Origin: a virus
Strand: one strand, 5' to 3'
Virus record (IMG/VR): IMGVR_UViG_3300018410_000010
Coordinates: 1 to 57,344 of that record
Length of the DNA: 57,344 bases
Shown here: positions 7,079-15,139 of the stretch, one piece after another
How positions within the stretch are numbered: the first letter of the stretch is position 1
Layout of the letters: every line of letters starts with the position of its first letter
Notes under the pieces: generated by a model
What the model was told of the DNA's origin: nothing
The model's database searches: none
The model's input: the letters and a program-made list of their open reading frames with translations, nothing else
Made by a program: the position numbers and the translations under genes

Positions 7079-7537
7079 ATGACATTTGACCAATTTGAAG
7101 CTTACTTGTTATCCGAAGCTTGTTATCAAAATCATGACGTCTCTATTATCGATCATCAACAATTGCAGCACTATATAAAAGCAAACGACTTTATAGAATA
7201 CAACGCTTTGATGTCTAGCCATTTAGCTCAAGGTGTAGTCACTATTAAAGTAGAGCAAATGGAGCGCTATTGGGAGTTCGATGATAGAACAATTCATGCT
7301 TTCTATAATCCAAAAAATGGTCCAACATTTCCTGAACATACTGACGATGTAGATGTTATTATCGAATGTAAAGATGGAATTAAAAATATGGAAGTAGACG
7401 GTAAAGAAATTGCATTGCAACCGGGTGATAAGTTGATTATATCAAAGGGAACAATGCACAAAGCATTAAATTATGAAAAGGCATTAATGGCATCACATGG
7501 GATTGGCGACACAGCGTCACTTGAGCGTTTACGTTAA
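7079..7537 (+). CDS. Cupin protein with HTD...H metal site
   Basis: This 152-residue protein is the first gene of the island. The cupin core is at about residues 70-145: FYNPKNGPTFPEHTDDVDVI carries H87 and D89, GIKNMEVDGKEIALQPGDKL is the central turn, and KGTMHKALN gives H127. H-x-D plus a distal His is the two-His-one-carboxylate pattern of non-haem iron enzymes, so it could be an oxygenase, an isomerase-like cupin or a metal-dependent binding protein. The N-terminal 60 residues look helical and are unassigned. Its last 41 bases overlap the start of the first radical SAM gene in another frame, so the two are probably coupled. The ribosome-binding site (AGGATTAG) is ordinary. Confidence 0.75.
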   Translation: MTFDQFEAYLLSEACYQNHDVSIIDHQQLQHYIKANDFIEYNALMSSHLAQGVVTIKVEQMERYWEFDDRTIHAFYNPKNGPTFPEHTDDVDVIIECKDGIKNMEVDGKEIALQPGDKLIISKGTMHKALNYEKALMASHGIGDTASLERLR

Positions 7538-8522
7538 AACGACAGAGACTTGTAATTTAAACTGTTCTCACTGTTTTACTTCTGGCATTAATGGAGCAAA
7601 AATTTATTTTGATCCAGTTCGTACTGCCAATTGGGTGAATCAGCTAGACAGAGATACAATTTTTTACGAATTTCACGGGGGTGAGCCTATGCTTGCCTCC
7701 GTCGAATCTATGCGCAAATTTGTTGAACTTACAAAGGGTGAAGGTGTCGATTATGGTATGACAACAAATTTGGTGTACAAACTTACAGATGAAAAACTTG
7801 AGTTTTTTGACGACGTCTTAAATAAGAGAATTGGAACGTCTTGGGATCCTACTATACGTTTTACAAATGATAGGCAAAGAAAACTATGGGAAGATAACGT
7901 AAAACTGCTAGTTGAACGCGGCTATACAATTAAATGTTTTGTGAGTTTAAGTAAAGATGTAATTAATATGGAACCAAGAGATATTGTTTCTTATATGGAA
8001 TCTCTTGGTGTTAAAGAACTAGATTTTGAGCGTATTACTATGGATGGTAACGCTAAAGGAAAAATGTGGCCATCTAACATTGAATTAGATAAATGGTTTA
8101 TGAGATATCATAATCAAATCGAAAGTAGAGATTCTATTTTTCATGTAATTATGGAAAACATTTACGCTAAATTTGAAGATAATAATCCATCTCGTGGTAC
8201 TTGGTGTAGAGATTGCGAACAAAAACTATTGACAATTAATGCAGATGGTAGTATAGCTGGATGTCCTAATACTGCTCCTCATAAAGCATACGGGCATATC
8301 GATACTCCCGCAAAAGAAGTAATGAAATCTACTGGCCGATGTGATATTATAATTAAAGAATTAAATAGAAATCCTGCATGCTTTTCTTGTCCGGTATTTG
8401 ATGTATGTGGATCAGATTGTCATCAATTAGAGTGGGAAGGTGAAATATGCCCGTCTCCTAAGAGTTTAATGCAGCATCTGAAGGATATAAATAATGTACA
8501 TATACTTAGAATTGGAGCTTAA
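7497..8522 (+). CDS. Radical SAM/SPASM enzyme 1, candidate peptide maturase
   Basis: This 341-residue protein has the radical SAM cluster motif C19xxxC23xxC26 (CNLNCSHC), followed by FHGGEP, the SAM-amine motif. The C-terminal region is a Cys-rich SPASM domain with C237, C240, C256, C295, C298, C304, C308 and C318, including ADGSIAGCP and CFSCPVFDVCGSDC. SPASM enzymes bind extra iron-sulfur clusters and most known ones modify ribosomal peptides or enzymes (sactipeptide, cyclophane and PQQ-type maturases). It lies directly before the gene whose product ends in CHYS repeats, with only two bases between them, so that peptide is its obvious candidate substrate. The ATG at 7497 overlaps the cupin gene; no better start is seen before C19. 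Confidence 0.88.
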   Translation: MGLATQRHLSVYVKTTETCNLNCSHCFTSGINGAKIYFDPVRTANWVNQLDRDTIFYEFHGGEPMLASVESMRKFVELTKGEGVDYGMTTNLVYKLTDEKLEFFDDVLNKRIGTSWDPTIRFTNDRQRKLWEDNVKLLVERGYTIKCFVSLSKDVINMEPRDIVSYMESLGVKELDFERITMDGNAKGKMWPSNIELDKWFMRYHNQIESRDSIFHVIMENIYAKFEDNNPSRGTWCRDCEQKLLTINADGSIAGCPNTAPHKAYGHIDTPAKEVMKSTGRCDIIIKELNRNPACFSCPVFDVCGSDCHQLEWEGEICPSPKSLMQHLKDINNVHILRIGA

Positions 8523-8524
8523 AA

Positions 8525-9106
8525 ATGGTATCTTTAAATAATAATGTTAGAAAGTCTAATGTTATTGACAGATGGGAAGATTATGTCGCTGACGACGCAA
8601 GAGGTGGTCTTGTGTGGGGATTAGACGCTAAGCCTTTCAGTACTGCTCCAGACGATTGGTTTGGAGGAGATATTGCTAGCCCACCTGCAAAAGACTCTTA
8701 CGTTTCAGACAGCAATATTAGTGGAACACTTATTGAGGCAACAGCCACGCGAAACGCGCTAGTGACTGGCACAACACAGTGGACTCATCTAAGAAATATG
8801 CGCGCGGTTCAATTATTTAATTCCCAAGGCACCCAGCAGGGAACATTTGATGACACACAAAAAGCATACCAAGAAACTGGTCAAAGAGTAGATGTTACAG
8901 ATCCTGCCATTCCAACACAAGGGCCTTCAAATAATGGAAATCTCATTACTATCGGCTCAGATTCTGCACAAACTGGTATGGAGCACTATCTTGCTAGACT
9001 TCGCGGCGCTTATAGAACTATTCGAGATGACGCAGTATATAGAGAACAAACTGTCTGCCATTACAGCTGTCACTATAGCTGTCACGGCTCAAGAGGAAGA
9101 AGATAA
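8525..9106 (+). CDS. Candidate RiPP precursor ending in CHYS/CHYS/CHGS repeats
   Basis: This 193-residue protein is of no family I recognise. Residues 1-170 are hydrophilic, without Cys, signal peptide or membrane segment, and contain ARGGLVWGLDAKPF, a Gly/Ser/Thr-rich middle and a helical LARLRGAYRTIRDDAVYR stretch. All its cysteines are in the last 16 residues, CHYSCHYSCHGSRGRR (178-193), three copies of Cys-His-Xaa-Ser followed by a basic end. A long leader and a short repetitive Cys/His/Tyr/Ser tail beside four radical SAM/SPASM genes is the pattern of a ribosomal peptide precursor. The tail resembles the His-Xaa-Ser repeats of HxsA. The start has GGAG 8 bases upstream; the stop overlaps the next ATG as TAATG. 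Alternatives: a metal-binding tail, or overlapping CX3CH haem-type sites. Confidence 0.7.
   Translation: MVSLNNNVRKSNVIDRWEDYVADDARGGLVWGLDAKPFSTAPDDWFGGDIASPPAKDSYVSDSNISGTLIEATATRNALVTGTTQWTHLRNMRAVQLFNSQGTQQGTFDDTQKAYQETGQRVDVTDPAIPTQGPSNNGNLITIGSDSAQTGMEHYLARLRGAYRTIRDDAVYREQTVCHYSCHYSCHGSRGRR
9056..9091 (+). repeat. Three tandem 4-residue CHxS units (candidate core)
   Basis: Twelve-base units encode CHYS, CHYS and CHGS. Codons differ between units (TGC/TGT, CAT/CAC, TAC/TAT, AGC/TCA), so the repeat is kept at the protein level and is not a recent copy at the DNA level. It is followed by codons for RGRR and the stop. Confidence 0.85.
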
Positions 9107-9846
9107 TGAATACAAGAGATACAGTGGCTCCTATTCCTATTGAATTACTTAAGGAGTATTTTAGTGATGATAGTATCGTTTTTAATATTGACTATGAAAA
9201 AAGTCTTTTAAAGGGTGATAAGATTATTACGTATCTAAGCAATTTAGATGTGCCATGCAAACTTACAGGTTTTGATAATGTTTCTTTAGAAGATAAAATG
9301 TCTTTAGTAAGAGATTATATGAATTCAAATCTCATAATTAACAGCAATGAACTTGAAGTATGCGTACTTAAAATATTACATAACGCAGCCATATATGATT
9401 TTGTGCGTCGATATGACGTTCAAGATATTTTAGACGAAAAAGAAATAGAGATTTTTTGCGAAAAAAATAAAGAAATAATTCATAAGTGGCTTGTTATGCT
9501 AGCAAGCTGTTCAGTGTATGCCATATATTCGATTGAAGATTTTAAAGATAAGGTAAAAGAAGAATTTGAAACTATAGATGATTATGATTATTGTGGCGTG
9601 AATTTTGTGCAATTATTTAAATACGAAGATACTCAGGTTTTGTTAACAAATCAAGACTTAGATGTATATTATTTTGAAAAACAATTTAACGAGCCTATGT
9701 TTAAAGGAGCTAATATATTTTATTATTGGCAAACAGAGGAAAACACAATGGCAATTATGGCATGGGGAATATCAACCGGAGAAATAAAACACGGTGATTT
9801 CACCCGTGCTATAGAAAAAGGATACGAAAATGTTTCTGCTTTTTGA
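9106..9846 (+). CDS. Unrecognised acidic helical protein of the island
   Basis: This protein of 246 residues matches no family I know. It is acidic and mostly helical, with ELLKEYFSDD at the start, LEDKMSLVRDYMNSNL, a Glu/Lys-rich EKEIEIFCEKNKEIIHKW around 120, and a beta-like C-terminal third (FVQLFKYEDTQVLL, NIFYYWQTEENTMAIMAWG). There are four scattered Cys with no clear metal motif and no signal peptide. Its ATG overlaps the stop of the candidate precursor, so the two are made together. A role in recognising or presenting the precursor, or in protecting from it, would fit the position, but nothing in the sequence proves it. Confidence 0.6.
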   Translation: MNTRDTVAPIPIELLKEYFSDDSIVFNIDYEKSLLKGDKIITYLSNLDVPCKLTGFDNVSLEDKMSLVRDYMNSNLIINSNELEVCVLKILHNAAIYDFVRRYDVQDILDEKEIEIFCEKNKEIIHKWLVMLASCSVYAIYSIEDFKDKVKEEFETIDDYDYCGVNFVQLFKYEDTQVLLTNQDLDVYYFEKQFNEPMFKGANIFYYWQTEENTMAIMAWGISTGEIKHGDFTRAIEKGYENVSAF

Positions 9847-11002
9847 TAGAGTTTATGTTAAGTACGATTTTTTACTTGACAACAACGTTGATAATTTAAC
9901 TATCAGCCCTAATTTATCAATTCTAAACTGGGATGCGCTTGAGCTGGTGCATTCAAACATGGGTAATGAAATGCACAGGGTGCAGTTATATGAGCAACTA
10001 TTTCCCGGTTTTACATCTCCTGCAATGCCTGAAGGACAAGATCCTTTGCGAGAAATTGATACTCCCTACCCAAATGATCTAGCGTTTTTTCAAGCATTAT
10101 TAGATAAAGGACGCCTTAATATACACGTAGATACTGTTGCTTACGACCAACTCTTTTCTAAATTCTTAAAAATATTCTTTCCAAATATGCCAAGGGAAGT
10201 AGTATGGAAAACTTATAACATATTTAGAACAAATAGTCAACTACTTAATACAACTTCTTTTATATGGGGAGTTGAAGGATATGATGCAGTACAGCAAGCA
10301 AATGCAGATGCATGGGTGCCTAGAACAAAGACTCAATTTTTAGAAGTATTTGATGCAACAACTTTAGATTTACCTGACGCAGATTATAATACATTTAGAA
10401 CTAATGCCAAGCAAAAAATTGGAATTGAATGGATGATTGCAAATAGATTAAACGGCGATCAAACATACGATGTTTCTCTTGGCGAAAAAATGTATAAGCT
10501 TATGTCACAGCGTATTAATGAAGAAGTACAGTTTCTTAAGTCATCGTTATTTAGTAATCTATTTAGAGGATGGTCTCAAACAGTATTAGGATTGTCGTCA
10601 GTTGATGCTAATACAGATTTAATGGATCTTCGAGATACTAATGATAAAACCCGATGGTTATTTGATGATGACGATAAATTCTCATCTCCTGATTATCTTG
10701 CTCGTCACCCAAATATTCAATTTAGTACAATACGTACAAATATTTTGCAAGCGGTTACCGCAAATAATACTCCAATCGAAGAAGCTCTTACAGATGATAT
10801 GATGAATTTCGTATATAATAATACCGCATTACAAAACTTTACAACTGCTGATATTACTACAATATTAGATAATGATAGAAATCATTTAGGTCCATCAGTA
10901 TTTGAATCTGAAGATAGAATTAAGGTAAATTCTTTATTTTTAAGTTACATTTATAAACTTAAAAACAACGATGATAGTGAGTTAGGCTTATTTAGTTTAT
11001 GA
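9830..11002 (+). CDS. Unrecognised 390-aa protein of the island
   Basis: The protein begins MFLLFDRVYVKYDFLLDNN and continues with mostly helical, Asn/Asp-rich sequence (FLKIFFPNMPREVVWKTYNI, FLEVFDATTLDLPDADYNTF, IGIEWMIANRL, EEALTDDMMNFVYNN). It has no cysteine, no P-loop, no radical SAM motif, no signal peptide and no membrane segment. It overlaps the gene before it by 17 bases and the oxygenase after it by 4, so it belongs to the same transcript. Possible roles are a scaffold or a peptide-binding partner for the modification enzymes. I cannot assign it; a structure prediction would be most informative. Confidence 0.6.
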   Translation: MFLLFDRVYVKYDFLLDNNVDNLTISPNLSILNWDALELVHSNMGNEMHRVQLYEQLFPGFTSPAMPEGQDPLREIDTPYPNDLAFFQALLDKGRLNIHVDTVAYDQLFSKFLKIFFPNMPREVVWKTYNIFRTNSQLLNTTSFIWGVEGYDAVQQANADAWVPRTKTQFLEVFDATTLDLPDADYNTFRTNAKQKIGIEWMIANRLNGDQTYDVSLGEKMYKLMSQRINEEVQFLKSSLFSNLFRGWSQTVLGLSSVDANTDLMDLRDTNDKTRWLFDDDDKFSSPDYLARHPNIQFSTIRTNILQAVTANNTPIEEALTDDMMNFVYNNTALQNFTTADITTILDNDRNHLGPSVFESEDRIKVNSLFLSYIYKLKNNDDSELGLFSL

Positions 11003-11541
11003 TTCAAAATTGCTATGAGTCTTCGATATGGATTAAACAATTTGTAAATAGCGATAATTTCAATCAAGACGTTTTAAATACAACTAAAGCAATATCAGCC
11101 ACGGTTCCTGAGCCTGTGGCTGATTATAATATTGACTTGTGGCAAACAGATAATATGCTCACAATTAAGTCTTACTTTACTGAAGGATTTAATGCGCTTT
11201 GTGAGCAGTACGAAGAATCATCTTCTTATAATATAGATTCTATGAATATTATCAATCCTATGAAGTTTGGCGATTTTAAATCATGCCATACTCATGATGT
11301 GATTGATGCCTTTGGTGTATATTATCTAAATGACTCTGAAGAAGGCGGTAAGCTTAGATTATATGATCCACGATTCTTAAATAAAAAATCATTTACCAAA
11401 GAAGCATATATAGAAATAGAACCTAAAACTGGTTTAATGGTTGTAGCTCCTTATTATATTTGGCATGAAGTTACTCCATACCTCGGAAAAGAAACGAGAT
11501 ATAGTTTAGTATGTAATATGGTATTTGATAATGTTGTCTAG
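10999..11541 (+). CDS. Putative 2OG-Fe(II) oxygenase A
   Basis: The C-terminal half of this 180-residue protein is a typical putative 2OG-Fe(II) oxygenase: CHTHD at 96-100 (H97, H99, D100 as iron-ligand candidates), FGVYYLND, GGKLRLYDPR at 116-125, PKTGLMVVAPYYIWHEVTP with H156, and KETRYSLV with R167 as the likely 2-oxoglutarate anchor. The N-terminal 85 residues are a less conserved alpha/beta lead. The ATG overlaps the previous stop by four bases, and radical SAM 2 overlaps its 3-prime end, so the two are coupled. The substrate is unknown; a residue of the island peptide is a candidate. Confidence 0.8.
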   Translation: MIQNCYESSIWIKQFVNSDNFNQDVLNTTKAISATVPEPVADYNIDLWQTDNMLTIKSYFTEGFNALCEQYEESSSYNIDSMNIINPMKFGDFKSCHTHDVIDAFGVYYLNDSEEGGKLRLYDPRFLNKKSFTKEAYIEIEPKTGLMVVAPYYIWHEVTPYLGKETRYSLVCNMVFDNVV

Positions 11542-12547
11542 TATAATTCCCACACAAAACGTAGATATAATAACGAAACAAAATAAAAGATCTCAAGATG
11601 GTGAGATCATTGTTACGTTATTTGAATATTGCAATCTCAGCTGTACGTTTTGTAATCAAGATCATAATAGTCTTGAAGGCATAGATACAATTTTAGAAAA
11701 AATACAGGTTGTACAGAATATTATCCAAAAAACTCCAAAGGACCATTATAGTGTGCACTTTATGGGAGGCGAAGTATTTGCTGATGGTTTGCCTGATACA
11801 GTATTTGATGATTATGTAATCTTATGCCATGAATTAAATACATGGGCGCATCAACAAAATATTAGTCTTGAAATTTGTTTTACAAGTAATATGGTCTTTG
11901 ATAATAGAGAAAGATTAGATAACTTTCTTTATCAATCTAATCCTACGTTACTTACAAGCTTTGATCCAGCAGCAAGATTTAATAAAAAGAATTTTAAAAT
12001 ATTTCAAGATAATGTGAAGCACTACAAAGACTTTATTAAGTCTGCTAATGTGATTATGACTAGACCAACTATAAATAAGTTCATGAATGGCGACGTAGAG
12101 TTTTTTGATTATCTTTACGACAACTTCGATATATATTTTGATTATTATACACCAGAGAAAAATATGAAGTTGTTTATTCCAAATGATATTCAACTGCGCG
12201 ACTTTATGATTTATATGCTTGAGCATTATCCTAAAGCTTTACCATTTGCTGATTATACAAATAAAGTAAAAAAGCAAATGAGCTGCATGGATACAATAAC
12301 AATTATGCCAAACAATTCATTTGGCGCCTGTACTATACTGTTGAATAATTTTAAAAATGTAACGGCAACAAAAATCGAAATGGAACAAGAATGGTTCAAG
12401 CAATATAATTGTCTTGAATGCCCACATTTTCAATACTGTTCTATGGGATGTTTTTTGTCAAACCATATGCAAAGTTTTAGAACACAAGAAGCATGCTGGT
12501 TAAGTGAGGTTTATGATGTGGTCCACTCCAATACAAGTATTCAATAA
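11531..12547 (+). CDS. Radical SAM/SPASM enzyme 2
   Basis: I place the start at the ATG at 11531 (338 residues) rather than the in-frame TTG six bases before. C34xxxC38xxC41 (CNLSCTFC) is the radical SAM cluster motif and FMGGEVF the SAM-amine motif. The C-terminal SPASM region has CMDTITIMPNNSFGACTILL followed by CLECPHFQYCSMGC and a final Cys in EACWLSE. This arrangement fits peptide- or protein-modifying SPASM enzymes. It lies directly after oxygenase A and overlaps oxygenase B. Its sequence differs strongly from radical SAM 1, so it probably catalyses a different step or acts at a different residue. Confidence 0.85.
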   Translation: MLSSIIPTQNVDIITKQNKRSQDGEIIVTLFEYCNLSCTFCNQDHNSLEGIDTILEKIQVVQNIIQKTPKDHYSVHFMGGEVFADGLPDTVFDDYVILCHELNTWAHQQNISLEICFTSNMVFDNRERLDNFLYQSNPTLLTSFDPAARFNKKNFKIFQDNVKHYKDFIKSANVIMTRPTINKFMNGDVEFFDYLYDNFDIYFDYYTPEKNMKLFIPNDIQLRDFMIYMLEHYPKALPFADYTNKVKKQMSCMDTITIMPNNSFGACTILLNNFKNVTATKIEMEQEWFKQYNCLECPHFQYCSMGCFLSNHMQSFRTQEACWLSEVYDVVHSNTSIQ

Positions 12548-12977
12548 TGGATATCAAGATCCATTCGAAAGATATAAAGATTTTTTAAAAGATCATTATA
12601 AGCTTGATTTAAACGATTTTAAATACGACATACGAGAATGGAAAACAACTCCAGGCTCAGGCTATTGGATGTCTCCGCATAATCATGGTCACTCTCATTT
12701 TACTTCAATATATTATAATCACATTTCTGGTGAAGGTGGTGAATTAATTCTTCATGATCCAAGAGTAAACGCAAATAGAGGATTTCCACAAGAGTTTGGA
12801 TCTGAGTTTGCTCCTTACATTATTCAGCCAGAAACTGGAATGACTGTGATATTTCCATCTTACGTTTATCATACAGCTGCGCCATTTAGAGGCATAATAA
12901 GAGAAGCAAGCGTAAGTGAGATACAGCTTGCGAGTATAAGTACTGGGGATTCATATTTAGGAGCAACATCGATATGA
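12516..12977 (+). CDS. Putative 2OG-Fe(II) oxygenase B
   Basis: I choose the second of two adjacent ATGs (12516; 153 residues) because AAGTGAGG ends 6 bases before it; the open frame also has a GTG at 12504 lying inside that site. The motifs are HNHGHSHFTSIYYN (H55, H57), GGELILHDPR at 74-83, QPETGMTVIFPSYVYHTAAP with H119, and IIREASV with R129. HDPRVNANRG closely matches SDPRSNCNRG of the minus-strand oxygenase at 6420-6977, so these two are paralogues. It overlaps radical SAM 2 by 32 bases and the next oxygenase by 4. The substrate is unknown. Confidence 0.8.
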   Translation: MWSTPIQVFNNGYQDPFERYKDFLKDHYKLDLNDFKYDIREWKTTPGSGYWMSPHNHGHSHFTSIYYNHISGEGGELILHDPRVNANRGFPQEFGSEFAPYIIQPETGMTVIFPSYVYHTAAPFRGIIREASVSEIQLASISTGDSYLGATSI

Positions 12978-13609
12978 ATGTAAATCAATTTTATAAGGAC
13001 GGATATGATGAATGGGAAATGCCTTCACATTTAAAAGCTATGATCTGGGGACAACTACTCAGTGAGAATTGGATTGATCATCCGGTTTATAAAGCAATTC
13101 CAGATTGGAGTATTAATCAAGGTGGTGAAGCTCAACTATATCGACAAAAATATGAGCGTAGAGATGAGCAAGAAATTAATCAAAAATCTTTAGAGCTTAT
13201 TCCTGAAACATATAGAATGGTAATTGAAGAGTTATTTAATGAAGGTTATTATCATGAATGGTTTCAAAACGTGTGCGGATATAATTATAAACTTAAATTC
13301 GTCGATGTATGGAATGGCTCAGACGATCTAGGATGGCATTGGGATGGAGTTGAAGATCACGATATTGGATTCTTAATTTACTTTACTGAAGAACAAAACT
13401 GGAAAAAAGAATGGCAATCATACTTATCTCTTGGCGAAAGAGATTGGCAGCAAGAAAATATTGAGCTTAAACACACGGCTTATCCTGCTAATGGTAAGAT
13501 TATATTGTTAAATAATATGAATCCAAGGTTTGTGCATTCTGTTGCAAAACTAACAAATGATAATGTAAATAGATATACAATTAACGCAGGCTTTTCTTTA
13601 TGGAATTAA
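12974..13609 (+). CDS. Putative 2OG-Fe(II) oxygenase C (HxD...H...R)
   Basis: This 211-residue protein carries a full set of 2OG-Fe(II) oxygenase residues: H122-W-D124 in GWHWDGVEDHD, H188 in NPRFVHSV and R200 in NRYTINAGF. The N-terminal 90 residues contain a WGQLLSENW segment and helical sequence. It is more like oxygenase E at 15129-15836 than like A or B: the W-H-x-D-G box, ILLNN, FVH-V and RYTI-A-GF are shared in the same order. It overlaps oxygenase B and radical SAM 3 at its two ends, which suggests coupled translation. It probably hydroxylates a residue or small molecule within the same pathway. Confidence 0.8.
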   Translation: MNVNQFYKDGYDEWEMPSHLKAMIWGQLLSENWIDHPVYKAIPDWSINQGGEAQLYRQKYERRDEQEINQKSLELIPETYRMVIEELFNEGYYHEWFQNVCGYNYKLKFVDVWNGSDDLGWHWDGVEDHDIGFLIYFTEEQNWKKEWQSYLSLGERDWQQENIELKHTAYPANGKIILLNNMNPRFVHSVAKLTNDNVNRYTINAGFSLWN

Positions 13610-14595
13610 TTATTAAACCAACTGAACGTTGCAATTTTAAATGTACTTTTTGTTCAAGTACATCGATTGCTGATGACATAAAAGATCAGTTGGGTTTAAG
13701 CTATATTTTCAAATTTCTAAAAAGATTTCCAAACACCAATACAATTATTGTAAATGGCGGCGATCCATTAATGATGGATCCTAAGTATTATCGAAAATTG
13801 TTAGATCATATTGAAATTTTCAATTATCAAACAACCGTTTCTTTTACTACAAACCTATGGCCTTTTTATAAGAATCCTGAAAAGTGGATAGATATTTTTA
13901 CACATCCACGAATGGGAATTACAACAAGCTTTCATTATGGTGATTCTAGACTTAAAGGTGATTATTCAGTATTTACTGAAGAAGATTTCTGGGCCGTATC
14001 AGATAAAATGTTAGAACTCGTCGGTTATAGACCCGATTTTATTTCAGTAATTGACGAAGCAAACGAAGATACAGCTTTAGATAATGTAAGGCTTGCAAAA
14101 AAGATGGGTGTTGAATGCAAATTAAATTATGCTATGGCATCAGGTATTCAATCTCGCCCATATCAATTATCTAAAATGTATAAATTATATTTAGATGTTT
14201 ATGAAGCTGGTTTAACCGACTGGGAATTTAATACTAAGCAAATGATTAAACGTCTACGCAATGAAGCTTTAATGTGTCCACAAAATAGAAATTGTGATGA
14301 TACAATCAGAGCACTGCAACCTAGCGGCGACTATTACTCATGCGGTGCTATGGGAGACGATAGAGAATATTCTATTGATTTTAATCGAGAAATGAATGGC
14401 GAATTTTTTAGACCATTGCAAGAAGATCTCGAAATACAAACAATGCATGACGGATGCTATACATGTCCAATGTTCCAAATTTGTAATGGATGCAAGAAAA
14501 CAGTCAAAGATACTAAACGACATAATATGGTTGAAGAACACTGCACATTAATGAAACAATTAGCTCCAAGGATTATCGATGCAAATAACGGATAA
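13600..14595 (+). CDS. Radical SAM/SPASM enzyme 3
   Basis: This 331-residue protein has C11xxxC15xxC18 (CNFKCTFC) close to the N-terminus, IIVNGGDPLM as the SAM-amine motif, and a barrel of alternating strands and helices. The C-terminal part holds the extra cluster cysteines: MCPQNRNCDD, LQPSGDYYSCGAMG, then CYTCPMFQICNGC and a last Cys in EEHC. This is a complete SPASM-like set. It follows oxygenase C with a 10-base overlap and precedes oxygenase D with a 17-base overlap. The N-terminal segment before the first Cys is very short, so a peptide-recognition domain is not present at the N-terminus; recognition would need the barrel or a partner protein. Confidence 0.85.
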   Translation: MELIIKPTERCNFKCTFCSSTSIADDIKDQLGLSYIFKFLKRFPNTNTIIVNGGDPLMMDPKYYRKLLDHIEIFNYQTTVSFTTNLWPFYKNPEKWIDIFTHPRMGITTSFHYGDSRLKGDYSVFTEEDFWAVSDKMLELVGYRPDFISVIDEANEDTALDNVRLAKKMGVECKLNYAMASGIQSRPYQLSKMYKLYLDVYEAGLTDWEFNTKQMIKRLRNEALMCPQNRNCDDTIRALQPSGDYYSCGAMGDDREYSIDFNREMNGEFFRPLQEDLEIQTMHDGCYTCPMFQICNGCKKTVKDTKRHNMVEEHCTLMKQLAPRIIDANNG

Positions 14596-15139
14596 TGCCC
14601 TTTCGAATATTGATTATAAGAAAATTCATCATTATTTTACTTCAGAAATACCAATATGGCGTTTTATGCCTGGAATTAATGATAATGTTAACAGTACTAA
14701 TCAGCCTGAATACAAACCGACTTCATGGGGTTTTACATGCAATATTAGCAATACTATAGCGGACATTAAGGATAAGCATGCTTATAGATTATTAAAACCT
14801 CTTATTTTAAATAAAGAAAAATTAGTGAGAATCAGATGCGGATTTATAGTGAATGTAGGTCCGTCTAAACTACATAAACCTCATATTGATCAGCAATCAA
14901 TAGAACATATTACTCAACTTTATTATTTAACAGATAGTGATGCTGTTACAAACGTATTCGAAGAATATGGAAATGACCCAAAATATGATAGTTATCAACC
15001 CGAAGATTTTACTGTTAAATTCCGATGTACACCAAAAAAGAATAGAATGTTTATTTTTGATGGAATGCATTGGCATAGTTCTTCGCCCGTTTTGGGTAAA
15101 GAAGCAAGATTAGTGTTGTCGATTAATTATGCTAAATAG
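14579..15139 (+). CDS. Putative 2OG-Fe(II) oxygenase D
   Basis: In this 186-residue protein the iron and cosubstrate residues are H102-I-D104 in KLHKPHIDQQS, H166 (or H164) in DGMHWHSSSPV and R177 in KEARLVLSINY. This is the pattern of small 2OG-Fe(II) oxygenases that act on aspartyl/histidyl or prolyl-type side chains, though the substrate cannot be read from sequence. AAGGA lies 7 bases before the ATG. It overlaps both neighbours. It is not close to A, B, C or E, so the island holds at least three distinct oxygenase types. Confidence 0.78.
   Translation: MQITDNALSNIDYKKIHHYFTSEIPIWRFMPGINDNVNSTNQPEYKPTSWGFTCNISNTIADIKDKHAYRLLKPLILNKEKLVRIRCGFIVNVGPSKLHKPHIDQQSIEHITQLYYLTDSDAVTNVFEEYGNDPKYDSYQPEDFTVKFRCTPKKNRMFIFDGMHWHSSSPVLGKEARLVLSINYAK

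Noticed and set aside
9056-9091. Reading the CHYSCH tail as a haem c site
   Set aside because: CX3CH is a rare variant, there is no signal peptide for export, and no cytochrome maturation gene nearby; kept only as an alternative.
8892-9143. An 83-residue frame overlapping the end of the precursor gene
   Set aside because: It lies in another frame within the precursor and the next gene, has no ribosome-binding site, and would break the clean TAATG junction between them.
12070-12077. Plus-strand TATAAATA inside radical SAM 2
   Set aside because: It is inside a coding region and 440 bases from the next start; such an AT-rich octamer is expected by chance in 57 kb of AT-rich sequence.
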